Shown here: positions 6,763 through 16,265 of the stretch, piece after piece
Layout: every line of letters begins with the position of its first letter
Numbering within the stretch: position 1 is the first letter of the stretch
Assembly (NCBI GenBank): GCA_015490455.1
Contig: WFXU01000029.1
Span: 1 to 46,284, forward strand
Reading direction: 5' to 3'
From: Hyphomicrobiales bacterium
Lineage (GTDB): Bacteria; Pseudomonadota; Alphaproteobacteria; Rhizobiales; Devosiaceae
DNA length: 46,284 nt
Position numbers and translations under genes: made by a program
The notes under the pieces: generated by a model
The model's input: only the letters and a program-made list of their open reading frames with translations
Told to the model about the DNA's origin: nothing
The model's database searches: none

Positions 6763-9642
6763 ATGCATCTTTTATTAGTTGATGGTTCAACCTTTATTTT
6801 TCGTGCCTATCATGCCCTTCCCCCATTGACGCGTAAATCTGATGGGTTGCCCGTTGGTGCGGTAGCTGGCTTTTGCAATATGTTATTTAAGCTGATTGAT
6901 AATTTCAAAAATGGTGAAGAGCCAACACATATGGCGGTCATTTTTGACTATTCGGGTAAAACATTTCGTAATGATTTTTATCCCGAATATAAGGCGCAGC
7001 GCCCTCCCCCACCAGAAGATTTAGTGCCTCAATTTCCCCTTGTTAGAGAGGCAACAAAGGCTTTTTCAATTAGCTATGTTGAACAGGAAGGGTTTGAGGC
7101 TGATGATCTGATTGCCACTTATGTAAAAATGGCCAGACAAAAAAAAGCGCAAATTACTATTATATCAAGCGATAAAGACCTTATGCAGCTAATTGATAAA
7201 GATAATAGGGTCAAAATGTTTGATTCAATAAAAAATCGCTTTATTGGCTATGATGAGGCGGTGGAAAAATTTGGAGTAATACCGGAAAAAATTGTTGAAG
7301 TGCAGGCTCTGGCAGGCGATTCAATTGATAATATTCCAGGTGTTCCTGGAATTGGCATAAAAACGGCTGCCGCTCTTATTAGACAATATGGGGATTTAGA
7401 AAATTTACTAAAGCATGCTGATGAAATTAAACAAAATAAACGCCGCGAAAGCCTAATTAAATATGCAGAGCAGGCACGAATTTCACGGCGTCTAGTTGAG
7501 TTAAAACAAAATGTGCCAGTTGAACAAAATTTAGATAATTTTGCCCGCCGCCCATTAGATGCAAATTTACTTATTCCCTTTCTTAAGGCGATGGAATTTA
7601 ACCGATTATTACACCATGTAGCTAAAAAAATTAATGTTGATATTGATAAATATGCAGCCGATGAAAAATTAAAAGCACAGCAAAATAATAATATAGCAAC
7701 AGATAATAACACAAAGGCCAATAGCGAAAGTGAAAATAAAAAAAACAGCCCGGAATATTTCGCAAATTATATTTTAGAAAAAATTTCATCTTTTTCAAAG
7801 AAGAAAGAAAATTATCAAACAGTCAATTCTATTCCTGTCTTAAATGACTGGGTTAGTAAAATAAAAGATAAAGGCTATGTGGCTATTGATTGCGAAACTA
7901 CCTCTTTGGATAATCAGAGGGCAGAATTAGTTGGAATTAGTCTGAGTGTAGAGATAGGCAAGGCCTGTTATATTCCTCTGGGACATATAAGCGGGCAGGG
8001 CGATATATTTGGCGATAATCTGGTTGAAGGACAGCTTGAAATAGCAAAAGTGCTAAAAATATTAAAACCTATTTTGGAAGATAAATCTATTTTGAAAATT
8101 TTGCATAATGCCAAATTTGATATGGGTATATTAAGCCACTATGGAATTAATATTTTTCCCTTTGATGATAGTATGTTGCTTTCTTATGCATTTGATGGGG
8201 CGAGGGAAAATTCTTTAGATGGATTGGCCAAAAAGTGGCTTAATTACACTCCTATTTCCTTTAAGGAAATTGTTGGCTCTGGAAAAAAACAAATTAATTT
8301 TGCAAAAGTGGATATAAAATTAGCAACAAAATATGGCGCGCAAGATAGCGATATTTGTTTGCGCCTTTGGCATATATTAAGCGCGTTTCTTGTGGCTAAT
8401 AAAGCAACAAATATTTATGAAACACTTGAAAAACCATTAGTGCCGGTCTTGGCAAGAATGGAAGCGAGGGGAATTTCTGTTGATAGAAAAATTTTAGCTG
8501 ATTTAGCCAAAGATTTTACAAAACGTGCTAATATTATAGAAAAACAGGCTCACAATTTAGTAGGTGAAAAATTTAATTTAGGCTCGCCAAAACAAATTGG
8601 GGAAATTTTATTTGATAAAATGGGGATTAAGGGTGGCAAACGAACCAAAAGCGGCACTTGGGCAACGGGAGTTTCAATATTAGAAGATTTGGCACATGAA
8701 GGGGTGGAATTAGCCAAATTAATTTTAGAATGGCGCGCCCTTTCCAAATTAAAATCAACCTATGCCGATGCTTTGCCCAATTATATTAATCCTAGAACTA
8801 ATCGGGTGCATACTTCTTATCATCAGGCGGCGGTTATTACTGGGCGTCTTTCTTCAAGCAATCCTAATTTACAAAATATTCCCATTCGCACCGAAGATGG
8901 GCGTAAAATTCGTAGCGCCTTTATTGCCAGTGAAGGACATAATCTTATTTCGGCCGATTATAGCCAGATTGAATTACGAATTTTAGCCCATATTGCCGAT
9001 ATTGAAACATTAAAAAAGGCTTTCAAAGAAGGATTAGATATTCACGCCATGACGGCAAGTGAAATTTTTAATATTCCAATAAATAAAATGGAGCCTGATA
9101 TTAGGCGTAGAGCAAAGGCTATAAATTTTGGAATAATTTATGGAATTTCAGCCTATGGTTTAGCTAATCAATTGGGAATTTCTCGCTCAGAAGCAGATGA
9201 ATATATTAAATCTTATTTTAAGAAATTTCCCGGCATTAAAGATTATATGGATAGGCAAAGAAATTTGGTCAAAGAGCAAGGTTTTGTTAGCACAATTTTT
9301 GGCCGTAAAATTATACTTAAAAATGCTAATTCCAAAAATCCAAGAGAGAGGGCATTTATTGAAAGAGTGGCAATAAACGCGCCCATTCAGGGTTCAGCCG
9401 CTGACATAATTCGGCGCGCCATGATAAGAATAGAACCAGCCCTTAAAGAAAAAAATATAAAGGCCGATATGTTATTACAGGTGCATGATGAATTAGTGTT
9501 TGAGGTTCCTTTGGGCGAGGAAGAAAGGGCAATTAGGGAAATAGTCAAAATTATGCAAATGGCAAGCGAGCCGGCAATCAGGCTAAGCGTTCCTTTGGTG
9601 GTTGACGCGCTGGCGGCAAAAAATTGGAATGACGCACATTAA
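6763..9642 (+). CDS. polA: DNA polymerase I
   Basis: Fills gaps and removes RNA primers in replication and repair. The 959-residue protein has all three parts. Residues 1-290 form the 5' nuclease, with FEADDLIATY and GDSIDNIPGVPGIGIKTA. A low-complexity Asn/Lys linker follows around 305-345. The 3'-5' proofreading exonuclease spans about 360-550, with intact motifs DCETTSLD (Asp376), LHNAKFDMGIL and YGAQDSDI. The polymerase domain carries motif A ADYSQIELRI (Asp732), the O-helix RRAKAINFGIIYG and motif C QVHDELVFEV (Asp909). Proofreading therefore looks active. The gene stands alone and converges on the carbonic anhydrase gene with a 3-base gap, sharing an inverted repeat with it. Confidence 0.98.
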   Translation: MHLLLVDGSTFIFRAYHALPPLTRKSDGLPVGAVAGFCNMLFKLIDNFKNGEEPTHMAVIFDYSGKTFRNDFYPEYKAQRPPPPEDLVPQFPLVREATKAFSISYVEQEGFEADDLIATYVKMARQKKAQITIISSDKDLMQLIDKDNRVKMFDSIKNRFIGYDEAVEKFGVIPEKIVEVQALAGDSIDNIPGVPGIGIKTAAALIRQYGDLENLLKHADEIKQNKRRESLIKYAEQARISRRLVELKQNVPVEQNLDNFARRPLDANLLIPFLKAMEFNRLLHHVAKKINVDIDKYAADEKLKAQQNNNIATDNNTKANSESENKKNSPEYFANYILEKISSFSKKKENYQTVNSIPVLNDWVSKIKDKGYVAIDCETTSLDNQRAELVGISLSVEIGKACYIPLGHISGQGDIFGDNLVEGQLEIAKVLKILKPILEDKSILKILHNAKFDMGILSHYGINIFPFDDSMLLSYAFDGARENSLDGLAKKWLNYTPISFKEIVGSGKKQINFAKVDIKLATKYGAQDSDICLRLWHILSAFLVANKATNIYETLEKPLVPVLARMEARGISVDRKILADLAKDFTKRANIIEKQAHNLVGEKFNLGSPKQIGEILFDKMGIKGGKRTKSGTWATGVSILEDLAHEGVELAKLILEWRALSKLKSTYADALPNYINPRTNRVHTSYHQAAVITGRLSSSNPNLQNIPIRTEDGRKIRSAFIASEGHNLISADYSQIELRILAHIADIETLKKAFKEGLDIHAMTASEIFNIPINKMEPDIRRRAKAINFGIIYGISAYGLANQLGISRSEADEYIKSYFKKFPGIKDYMDRQRNLVKEQGFVSTIFGRKIILKNANSKNPRERAFIERVAINAPIQGSAADIIRRAMIRIEPALKEKNIKADMLLQVHDELVFEVPLGEEERAIREIVKIMQMASEPAIRLSVPLVVDALAAKNWNDAH

Positions 9643-9686
9643 ATTTTAGAAAGGAGAAATAAATTTTTCGCCCCTTTCTAAAATTT
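9641..9686. terminator. Perfect 14-bp inverted repeat at the polA/carbonic anhydrase convergence
   Basis: AAATTTTAGAAAGG (9641-9654) is followed 18 bases later by its exact complement (9673-9686). It begins on the last two bases of the polA stop codon and runs through the stop and last dozen codons of the convergent gene. Its A/T ends make U-rich tails on either transcript, so it probably serves as a bidirectional terminator. No long separate T-run follows it. Confidence 0.65.
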
Positions 9687-10281
9687 TGAGTTCTCCTTCC
9701 TTAATATCAAACCAAGCACCAAAAAGTTTGATATCTCCCTCCTGCTGCATTTTAGCAATATAGGGAAAGGTTTGCAGATTTTTTATACTATTAATTATTG
9801 ATCTTTGTTCCATCAATATTTGTTTTTCTTCAGCAGATAATTGGCTATTATTATTTATTTCTTTTGCTAGCGGTTTTAGCATATTTAGCCATTTACCAAT
9901 GAAGTCACCCTTTTCTAGTGGTGTAAAATTTTCATTTAATGCTGCCTGAATACCCCCGCAAAGCCCATGTCCCATGATAATTATATTTTTTATCTTTAAG
10001 CCATGAACAGCAAATTCAATTGCCGCAGAAGTGCCATGCTGCTTACCATCAGGAGCATAAGGGGGCACTAAATTAGCAACATTTCTAACGATAAATAATT
10101 CTCCCGGCTTTTTATCAAATATTATTTCGGGAATTGAGCGGCTATCACAGCAGGAAATAATCATAGTTTTTGGTTTTTGCCCCTCAATGGCTAATTGGCG
10201 CAAAAGCTCTTTATCTTGATCTGAACGTTTCCTAAGATAGTCTTTATATCCTTTAAGCAGTTCTTTCGGAAAATTACACAT
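9646..10281 (-). CDS. can: Beta-class carbonic anhydrase
   Basis: Interconverts CO2 and bicarbonate in the cytoplasm, supplying bicarbonate for carboxylases such as acetyl-CoA carboxylase. The 211-residue protein has the beta-class zinc site: Cys44 with the Asp46-Arg48 dyad in CCDSR, and His105/Cys108 in GHGLCGG. FIVRNVANLVPPY is also typical. Its ATG overlaps the stop codon of the upstream fumC by one base (TAATG), so the two are translated as one operon. The 3' end of the gene forms the left arm and loop of the inverted repeat shared with polA. Confidence 0.95.
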   Translation of the reverse strand: MCNFPKELLKGYKDYLRKRSDQDKELLRQLAIEGQKPKTMIISCCDSRSIPEIIFDKKPGELFIVRNVANLVPPYAPDGKQHGTSAAIEFAVHGLKIKNIIIMGHGLCGGIQAALNENFTPLEKGDFIGKWLNMLKPLAKEINNNSQLSAEEKQILMEQRSIINSIKNLQTFPYIAKMQQEGDIKLFGAWFDIKEGELKILERGEKFISPF

Positions 10282-11675
10282 TATTCTTTTGGTCCTAGCA
10301 TAAGTTCTGGTCTAACTAATTCGTCAAATTCCTCATTTGTAACAAAGCCAAGCCTAATGGCTTCTTCTCTGAGAGTTGTTTTATTTTTATGTGCGGTTTT
10401 TGCAATTTTTGTTGCATTATCATAACCAATTTTTGGCGCCAAAGCTGTTACCAACATTAAAGAGCGCTCCATTAATTGTTTAATTTGTTCTTCATTGGCC
10501 TTTATGCCCTTAACACATCTGTCGGCAAAGGAAATTGCACCATCACTTAATAAGCTAACCGATTGTAGAAAATTATAAGCAATGACCGGCTTATAAACAT
10601 TTAGTTCAAAATGTCCTTGTGAGCCGGCAATGCTGATTGTTGTATGATTGCCAAAAATCTGACAGCAAATCATTGTTAGCGCTTCGCTTTGAGTTGGGTT
10701 TACTTTTCCGGGCATGATTGAAGAGCCAGGCTCATTTTCCGGCAATTGCAATTCGCCAAGTCCAGAGCGTGGTCCAGAGCCCAATAGGCGAATATCATTG
10801 GCAATTTTGAATAGTGAAGCTGCTAAAGTATTTAGCGCCCCATGCGCAAAAACCAAACCATCATGGGCGGCAAGAGCCTCAAATTTATTTTTTGCGCTCC
10901 TAAAGGGAAGGCCGGTAATTTTAGCAACTTCTTTGGCAAAATTTTCAGCAAAGCCGATTTTTGCATTTAATCCGGTGCCAACCGCCGTTCCTCCTTGCGC
11001 TAAATCAAATAGCCCATCTAATCCCTGCTCTACTCTTTTAATTCCCAATTCAATTTGCGCCACATAGCCAGAAAATTCCTGCCCTAAAGTTAATGGAGTA
11101 GCATCTTGCGTATGGGTTCGCCCAATTTTTATAATATGCTTAAATTCTTCCTGTTTTTCCCTTAAACTATCGGCTAGATATTTTAGCGCGGGGATAAGTC
11201 TATTTACTATCTCAGTTGCTGCGCTAATATGCATTGCAGTTGGAAAAGTATCATTAGAAGATTGCCCCATATTAACATGATCATTGGGGTGAACGGGTTT
11301 TTTAGAGCCTAATTCCCCTCCCAATATTTCTATTGCCCGATTGGAAATAACTTCATTTACATTCATATTTGATTGTGTGCCCGAGCCCGTCTGCCATACA
11401 GAAAGGGGAAAATTATCATCAAATTTCCCCTTTGCTACTTCACTTGCCGCTATTTCAATCGCGTCGGCAATTTTTTCATCTAAAACCCCCAATTTTTTAT
11501 TCACAATAGCGCTGGCCTGTTTAACAATACCGAGAGCGTGAATTAGCGGTTTGGGCATAGTTTCTATTCCGATTGGAAAATTTATCAGAGAACGGGCTGT
11601 TTGCGCGCCATAATATTTATCAGATGGAACTTCAAGAATACCAAAACTATCGCTTTCTTTACGAATATTGCTCAT
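10281..11675 (-). CDS. fumC: Class II fumarate hydratase
   Basis: Iron-independent fumarase of the TCA cycle, converting fumarate to L-malate. The 464-residue protein shows the superfamily signature [13 protein letters not shown] with the catalytic Ser loop, plus [29 protein letters not shown] and [19 protein letters not shown], so it is FumC and not aspartase (no aspartase-type signature) or argininosuccinate lyase. The start is placed at ATG giving [12 protein letters not shown]; a TTG 15 bases upstream is possible but less likely. It heads a two-gene operon with the carbonic anhydrase. The 184-base gap to the divergent rnd gene holds its promoter. Confidence 0.96.
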   Translation of the reverse strand: MSNIRKESDSFGILEVPSDKYYGAQTARSLINFPIGIETMPKPLIHALGIVKQASAIVNKKLGVLDEKIADAIEIAASEVAKGKFDDNFPLSVWQTGSGTQSNMNVNEVISNRAIEILGGELGSKKPVHPNDHVNMGQSSNDTFPTAMHISAATEIVNRLIPALKYLADSLREKQEEFKHIIKIGRTHTQDATPLTLGQEFSGYVAQIELGIKRVEQGLDGLFDLAQGGTAVGTGLNAKIGFAENFAKEVAKITGLPFRSAKNKFEALAAHDGLVFAHGALNTLAASLFKIANDIRLLGSGPRSGLGELQLPENEPGSSIMPGKVNPTQSEALTMICCQIFGNHTTISIAGSQGHFELNVYKPVIAYNFLQSVSLLSDGAISFADRCVKGIKANEEQIKQLMERSLMLVTALAPKIGYDNATKIAKTAHKNKTTLREEAIRLGFVTNEEFDELVRPELMLGPKE

Positions 11676-11859
11676 TATTCTCACTTTCAAATTGCAAAAT
11701 TTTCTCTCTATGCTCTATTGCAAAAAATTAGTTTCGTCCATAGGTTTAAGCCAAATAAATTTATAGCAAAATATGGCTGAATAATTTTGTGAAAAAGAGC
11801 CTTTTCTTTGCCATGAAGCTGTGACATTTATCTAATTAATTAGTTAAGGGGAAATATTT

Positions 11860-12474
11860 ATGAAAATAAGAGTGCATAAGGGTGATTTAGAGAATTTATC
11901 GGCCTATGGCAGTGAAGTGGCAATTGATACTGAAACTATGGGTCTGGTTAATGGACGTGATAGGCTTTGCTTGGTGCAATTATCGTCCGGTGATGGAAGC
12001 GCTGATATAGTGCAGATTAGAAAAGGGCAAACCTCTAGTCCCAATTTACAAAAATTGCTTACAGATGAAAAAATTACAAAAATTTTTCATTTTGCCCGCT
12101 TTGATATGGCAATTTTATCAAGCCATTTTGGGGATTTTAGGGGTCCGGTTTATTGCACCAAAATTGCTTCAAAATTAGCCCGCACCTATACTGACAGGCA
12201 CGGATTAAAAGATTTAGCCAAAGAATTACTAAATATAGATCTGAGCAAGCAACAGCAAAGTTCGGACTGGGGGCAGGAAAAACTTTCTAATTCGCAAATA
12301 AATTATGCTGCTTCTGACGTATTATATTTACACGATATAAAACGCCATCTTAATATTATGCTTAAACGAGAGGGACGGCTGGAATTGGCGCATAAATTAT
12401 TTGAATTTTTACCAACTAGGGTGGAGTTAGATCTTGCCGGCTGGCCGGATGTGGATTTATTTGCCCATAGTTAA
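11860..12474 (+). CDS. rnd: Short RNase D-type 3'-5' exoribonuclease
   Basis: A 204-residue DEDD-family exonuclease acting in tRNA 3'-end maturation or RNA turnover. It consists only of the catalytic domain: Exo I DTETMGL, Exo II FHFARFDMAIL and Exo III YAASDVLYLHD, so all four acidic residues and the Tyr are present. It lacks the HRDC domains of E. coli RNase D (about 375 residues). This short form is usual in Rhizobiales and commonly precedes lptC. An AAGGGG Shine-Dalgarno stands before the ATG, and the 12-bp palindrome CTAATTAATTAG lies just upstream. The lptC start follows the stop by 4 bases. Confidence 0.93.
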   Translation: MKIRVHKGDLENLSAYGSEVAIDTETMGLVNGRDRLCLVQLSSGDGSADIVQIRKGQTSSPNLQKLLTDEKITKIFHFARFDMAILSSHFGDFRGPVYCTKIASKLARTYTDRHGLKDLAKELLNIDLSKQQQSSDWGQEKLSNSQINYAASDVLYLHDIKRHLNIMLKREGRLELAHKLFEFLPTRVELDLAGWPDVDLFAHS

Positions 12475-12478
12475 TATT

Positions 12479-13123
12479 ATGCAGCAGGCCAATATAGCAA
12501 AATTTAATAATTCGGAGAAAATTTTAGCTTCATTAAAGCGGCGTAATTTTTTTATTACAATATTACGAATAATTTTTCCTGCTTTTGGCTTATTATTGTT
12601 AGCCTATTTAATTGTGCAAATTATTCTTGATAATATTTCAGCTAAATTTGATCTTAGCGGTGTTAGGGTAAAGAGTGATAGGCTTATTATTGATAATCCC
12701 GAATATGGGGGAGTTATGAATAATGGAACCAAATATTTTGTAAAAGCAAAAAGCGCGTCAACCCCCATTGGAGGTTCTGAAAAAATAGATTTATTTTTTA
12801 GCGAACTGAAATTAATAAGAAAAGATAATTATCAAATGGATTTAAGTGCCAAAAATGCAATATTAAATATTGAGGCGCAAAGTATTAAGGTCAAAGATTT
12901 GCTCAAAGTAAAAGATGATAAGGGAATGAGGGCGGATCTTTATGATTCAACGATTAATTTAGCCACACAAACTTTGCTTACAGAGAAAAAAGTCTTTGCT
13001 GAATTTTCTGATGGATCTGTTTTAAGGGCTGATAATTTAATATATAATGGGGGGGAGGAAATTTGGAATTTAACAAATGTAACTTTGTTAGTTCCTTATG
13101 AAGGGGAGGAGGGAGATGGTTAG
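12479..13123 (+). CDS. lptC: LPS export inner-membrane protein LptC
   Basis: LptC is the bitopic inner-membrane component that receives lipopolysaccharide from the LptBFG transporter and passes it to LptA. The start is placed at ATG giving MQQANIAKFNNSEKI (214 residues); an earlier in-frame ATG overlaps rnd and lacks a ribosome site. One membrane helix lies at about residues 27-50 (FITILRIIFPAFGLLLLAYL), followed by a periplasmic beta-rich domain. Sequence conservation in LptC is weak, so the call rests on topology and on the position between rnd and lptA. It overlaps lptA by 8 bases. Confidence 0.9.
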   Translation: MQQANIAKFNNSEKILASLKRRNFFITILRIIFPAFGLLLLAYLIVQIILDNISAKFDLSGVRVKSDRLIIDNPEYGGVMNNGTKYFVKAKSASTPIGGSEKIDLFFSELKLIRKDNYQMDLSAKNAILNIEAQSIKVKDLLKVKDDKGMRADLYDSTINLATQTLLTEKKVFAEFSDGSVLRADNLIYNGGEEIWNLTNVTLLVPYEGEEGDG

Positions 13124-13622
13124 GATGGGAAATAAGCGAACTTTACTTGGGAGATATTTCAGCGCAATTTATCTTCTTATTATTTTTTTATTTATAAATT
13201 TAATTTTTCATATTCCAGCCTACGCGCAAGAGCAGATTAAGATAAGTTCAGACGAACTTGCTATTGAAGAAAAATCTTCAAAAGCCATATTTAGCGGCAA
13301 TGTATTAATTGTTCAGCCAAACTTAAAAATGTGGGCAAAAAAGCTAATAGTTTATTACGGAGAAGATGGTCCTTCAGATATTGAAAGCCTTGAAGCCATA
13401 GGGGATATAAAAATTGAACAGCCCGAACAAACAGCAACAGCCGATAGGGGAATTTATGATCCCAAGACAAAAATATTAAAACTATTTGGAAATGTCAGCG
13501 TTACTAATGATAGTGGAACTATAACTGGTCCCGAACTAATAGTGGATATAGCAAAGGGAACTTCTATTTTTCCCTCTTCGCAAGATGGGGAGAGAGTAAC
13601 GGCAATTTTTTCACCTGAATAG
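13116..13622 (+). CDS. lptA: Periplasmic LPS transport protein LptA
   Basis: LptA forms the periplasmic bridge that carries lipopolysaccharide between LptC and LptD. The protein (168 residues from the chosen start) has a signal peptide ending ...IPAYAQEQ and an OstA-type domain, with ISSDELAIEEKSSKAIFSGNV and LFGNVSVTNDSGTITGPEL. I chose the ATG at 13116 because a strong GGAGG sits six bases before it; ATGs at 13098 and 13125 are alternatives. It overlaps the end of lptC by 8 bases. The final TAG is part of TAGGAG, the ribosome site of lptB. Confidence 0.93.
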   Translation: MVRMGNKRTLLGRYFSAIYLLIIFLFINLIFHIPAYAQEQIKISSDELAIEEKSSKAIFSGNVLIVQPNLKMWAKKLIVYYGEDGPSDIESLEAIGDIKIEQPEQTATADRGIYDPKTKILKLFGNVSVTNDSGTITGPELIVDIAKGTSIFPSSQDGERVTAIFSPE

Positions 13623-13630
13623 GAGATATT

Positions 13631-14386
13631 TTGGATCAGCGAGCAAAACAGGAATTAGATCAAACGGGTTGGCTTATCGCGCTTGGCTTGGCCAAATCTT
13701 ATGGTAAGCGAAAAATTGTCAGAAATGTTTCAATTGCCGTTTGTCAGGGCGAAGCGGTAGGTTTGTTGGGGCCAAATGGAGCGGGTAAAACAACCGTTTT
13801 TTCTATTATTATGGGTTTGATAAAGCCTGATAAGGGAAATGTGCTTATTGATGGGCATAAAATAACAAAATTGCCGCTTTTTCAGCGGGCAAAATTGGGG
13901 ATAGGCTATTTGCCTCAGGAACCCTCTATTTTTCGCGGTCTTAGTGTTCAGGCCAATATTATGGCAGTGCTTGAAAAACAAAAAATAAATAAACAGCAAA
14001 AAAAACAGCGCCTAGCGCAATTAATGGAAGAATTTTCTATTAGCCATTTAAGTAAAGAAAATGCAATTTCTCTATCAGGTGGGGAGCGTCGCCGCGTTGA
14101 AATAGCCAGAGCTCTTGCCTCTAACCCCAGATTTATTTTGCTTGATGAACCTTTTGCCGGTGTGGATCCGATTGCGGTAAGCGATATTCAGGCACTTGTG
14201 CGCCAATTAACCGATAAAAATATTGGTGTTTTAATTACCGATCATTCGGTGCGCGAAACGCTTGGCCTGGTTGATAGGGCATATTTAATTCATGATGGCA
14301 AGGTTATGACAAAGGGAAGGCCTGAAGATATTATTAATGATCCCGAAGCTCGCCGCGTATATCTTGGCGATAGTTTTTCTCAATAA
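13631..14386 (+). CDS. lptB: LPS export ABC transporter ATPase LptB
   Basis: Cytoplasmic ATPase that drives extraction of lipopolysaccharide from the inner membrane through LptF/LptG, which are not encoded in this window. The 251-residue protein has Walker A GPNGAGKT (47-54), signature LSGGERRR, Walker B FILLDEPFAGVDP and the switch His in LITDHSVRETL; the family-typical GIGYLPQEPSIFRGL is clear. The start is TTG, preceded at five bases by AGGAG that overlaps the lptA stop; no ATG is available near the family N terminus. Last of the lpt genes and followed after 122 bases by rpoN. Confidence 0.97.
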   Translation: MDQRAKQELDQTGWLIALGLAKSYGKRKIVRNVSIAVCQGEAVGLLGPNGAGKTTVFSIIMGLIKPDKGNVLIDGHKITKLPLFQRAKLGIGYLPQEPSIFRGLSVQANIMAVLEKQKINKQQKKQRLAQLMEEFSISHLSKENAISLSGGERRRVEIARALASNPRFILLDEPFAGVDPIAVSDIQALVRQLTDKNIGVLITDHSVRETLGLVDRAYLIHDGKVMTKGRPEDIINDPEARRVYLGDSFSQ

Positions 14387-14508
14387 TTCATATAATAATC
14401 TGAAAATATTAGCTAAATTAATTTGGCATAAAATTTGTATGCAAAACTTGTAAGATGGGAACAAATCAGCCATAATCGGGGATAATTGGTTTTGAGTTTT
14501 GGCAATTA

Positions 14509-16029
14509 ATGGGGCAAAATATGCGACTTGGTCCGCGTTTGCAAATAAAGCAATCACAAAACCTATCCCTTACTCCGCAATTAATGCAGTCAATAAAATT
14601 GCTGCAATTAGGACATTTAGAATTGGCCGAATTTGTTAATCAGGAAGTTGAAAAAAACCCGCTTTTGGAACGTGATGAGGGGGAGAATATTGCTGCGGAT
14701 TTAGCGGAAAGTGATATATGGAGCGAGATTGATAATTCCGATGCGCAGCCCCAATCTGTCTTAAGCGAAACTATTGGTTCGGCCGAACAAATTGCCAATA
14801 ATTTTGATACGGATAGCGCAAATATTTTTCCTGAACAGGTCGGGCAGGATTCTATTTTACAGTCAACTACAAATTATAATGCTAAAAATCACACAGTAAA
14901 TAGTGTGCATAATCCCGATATTGATTCTTATACTGCCAGCAAAAAAAGTTTGAGCGAGGATTTACGTGAACAAGCTGCATTAATGTTTGATAATTCCATA
15001 GATTTGCTCATCGCTCATCATTTGATTAACAATCTTGATGAAAGGGGTTATTTAGATATTTCTTGCGCAGAAATAGCAACAGAGCTTGGTGCTGATATAA
15101 AAAGGGTTGAGAATATTTTAGCAAAATTACAAACATGTGAGCCGACGGGAATTTTTGCCCGTAATTTAGCCGAATGTTTGGCAATTCAACTTAAAGAACG
15201 TAATCATTTAGACCCTTTAATGGCAAAATTACTTGATAATTTACACCTTGTTGGTGCGCATGATTTTTTGGCGCTTGAGAGAAAAATTGGTGCAAATAAA
15301 GAAGATATTTTACATATGGTTGAGGAATTACGCCAATTAGATCCAAAGCCGGCTGCAAAATTTGATGGTGAGCCCGTTAAGACAATAATAGCTGATGTTT
15401 TTGTGCGTAGGGGGAATAATGGGGAATGGGAGGTTGAATTAAATTCCGAAATATTGCCGCGTGTTTTAGTTAATAGAACTTATTATTCAATTGTCAGTAA
15501 AAAATTGCGCAACAGGGCAGAAAAGAGTTTTCTTAGTGATTGTTTGCAAAGCGCAAACTGGCTAACGAAGAGCCTTGATCAGCGCGCACAAACCATTCTA
15601 AAAGTTGCAAGTGAGATTGTGCGTGTTCAGAATGATTTTTTGCGCTATGGTATTTCTCATCTTAAGCCAATGACCCTAAAAATGGTGGCAGAAGAAATAG
15701 AAATGCACGAATCAACAATTTCACGTGTTAGCGCAAATAAATATATTTCTACTCCGCGTGGACTTTTTGAGATGAAATATTTTTTTACCGGTGCTCTTTC
15801 TTCTAACATTGGCGGGCAGGATCATTCGGCAAAATCTGTGCAGCATAAAATAAAAAAATTGATTGATGAAGAGGAAGCAAATTCTATTTTGTCTGATGAA
15901 AAAATTGCTCAAATTTTGCAGAAAAAATTAGGGGTTGATATTGCGCGTAGAACAGTTGCGAAATATCGCGAAGCAATGAATATTCCTTCTTCAGTAATAA
16001 GAAGGCGGCAAAAAAAATCCCAACTATAA
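14509..16029 (+). CDS. rpoN: RNA polymerase sigma-54 factor
   Basis: Sigma-54 directs RNA polymerase to -24/-12 promoters that require AAA+ activators. The 506-residue protein has region I (RLQIKQSQNLSLTPQLMQSI, contacting activators), an acidic Asp/Asn-rich region II (about 50-135), the core-binding domain, the helix-turn-helix around MVAEEIEMHESTISRVSANKY and the C-terminal RpoN box ARRTVAKYREAMNIPSS. It looks functional. In many Rhizobiales hpf and ptsN follow rpoN directly; here the next 236 bases hold no gene and a minus-strand operon follows, although ptsP (the EI of the nitrogen PTS) is present at 37.7 kb. Confidence 0.98.
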   Translation: MGQNMRLGPRLQIKQSQNLSLTPQLMQSIKLLQLGHLELAEFVNQEVEKNPLLERDEGENIAADLAESDIWSEIDNSDAQPQSVLSETIGSAEQIANNFDTDSANIFPEQVGQDSILQSTTNYNAKNHTVNSVHNPDIDSYTASKKSLSEDLREQAALMFDNSIDLLIAHHLINNLDERGYLDISCAEIATELGADIKRVENILAKLQTCEPTGIFARNLAECLAIQLKERNHLDPLMAKLLDNLHLVGAHDFLALERKIGANKEDILHMVEELRQLDPKPAAKFDGEPVKTIIADVFVRRGNNGEWEVELNSEILPRVLVNRTYYSIVSKKLRNRAEKSFLSDCLQSANWLTKSLDQRAQTILKVASEIVRVQNDFLRYGISHLKPMTLKMVAEEIEMHESTISRVSANKYISTPRGLFEMKYFFTGALSSNIGGQDHSAKSVQHKIKKLIDEEEANSILSDEKIAQILQKKLGVDIARRTVAKYREAMNIPSSVIRRRQKKSQL

Positions 16030-16096
16030 TTCAACTAGTCCCCTTTGAAAAATTCCACCATATTTATATTTTGATAGGCGCTTAGTCTATTGTAAG

Positions 16097-16120
16097 AAAG
16101 TCACGACATATTGACTTTTT
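16097..16120 (+). terminator. Weak candidate terminator after rpoN
   Basis: AAAGTC and GACTTT form a 6-bp stem around a 10-base loop and are followed by two more T residues. It lies 68 bases after the rpoN stop in a 236-base gap. Stem stability is low, so this is only a candidate. The same gap also has a loose direct repeat (TGAATATTT...GCAAT at 16136 and 16194). Confidence 0.3.
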
Positions 16121-16265
16121 GAAGCACCATATTTTTGAATATTTATGTCGCAATATTTGTTCCCTTATGTATGATTTTCTTGCAATTTAATTATGAATAT
16201 TTTTGCAATTTTTGACCTTTGAAACCCAAAATATAAAATTCTTCACGGGCAATACTTAATTACAG

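Noticed and set aside
11832-11843. 12-bp palindrome CTAATTAATTAG before rnd as an operator
   Set aside because: Pure AT-rich palindromes of this length are expected by chance in such DNA; no second copy or known regulator supports it.
14285-14557. 90-codon minus-strand open frame over the end of lptB
   Set aside because: It lies antisense to lptB and the start of rpoN, with no recognisable domain; it is a shadow of the AT-rich coding strand.
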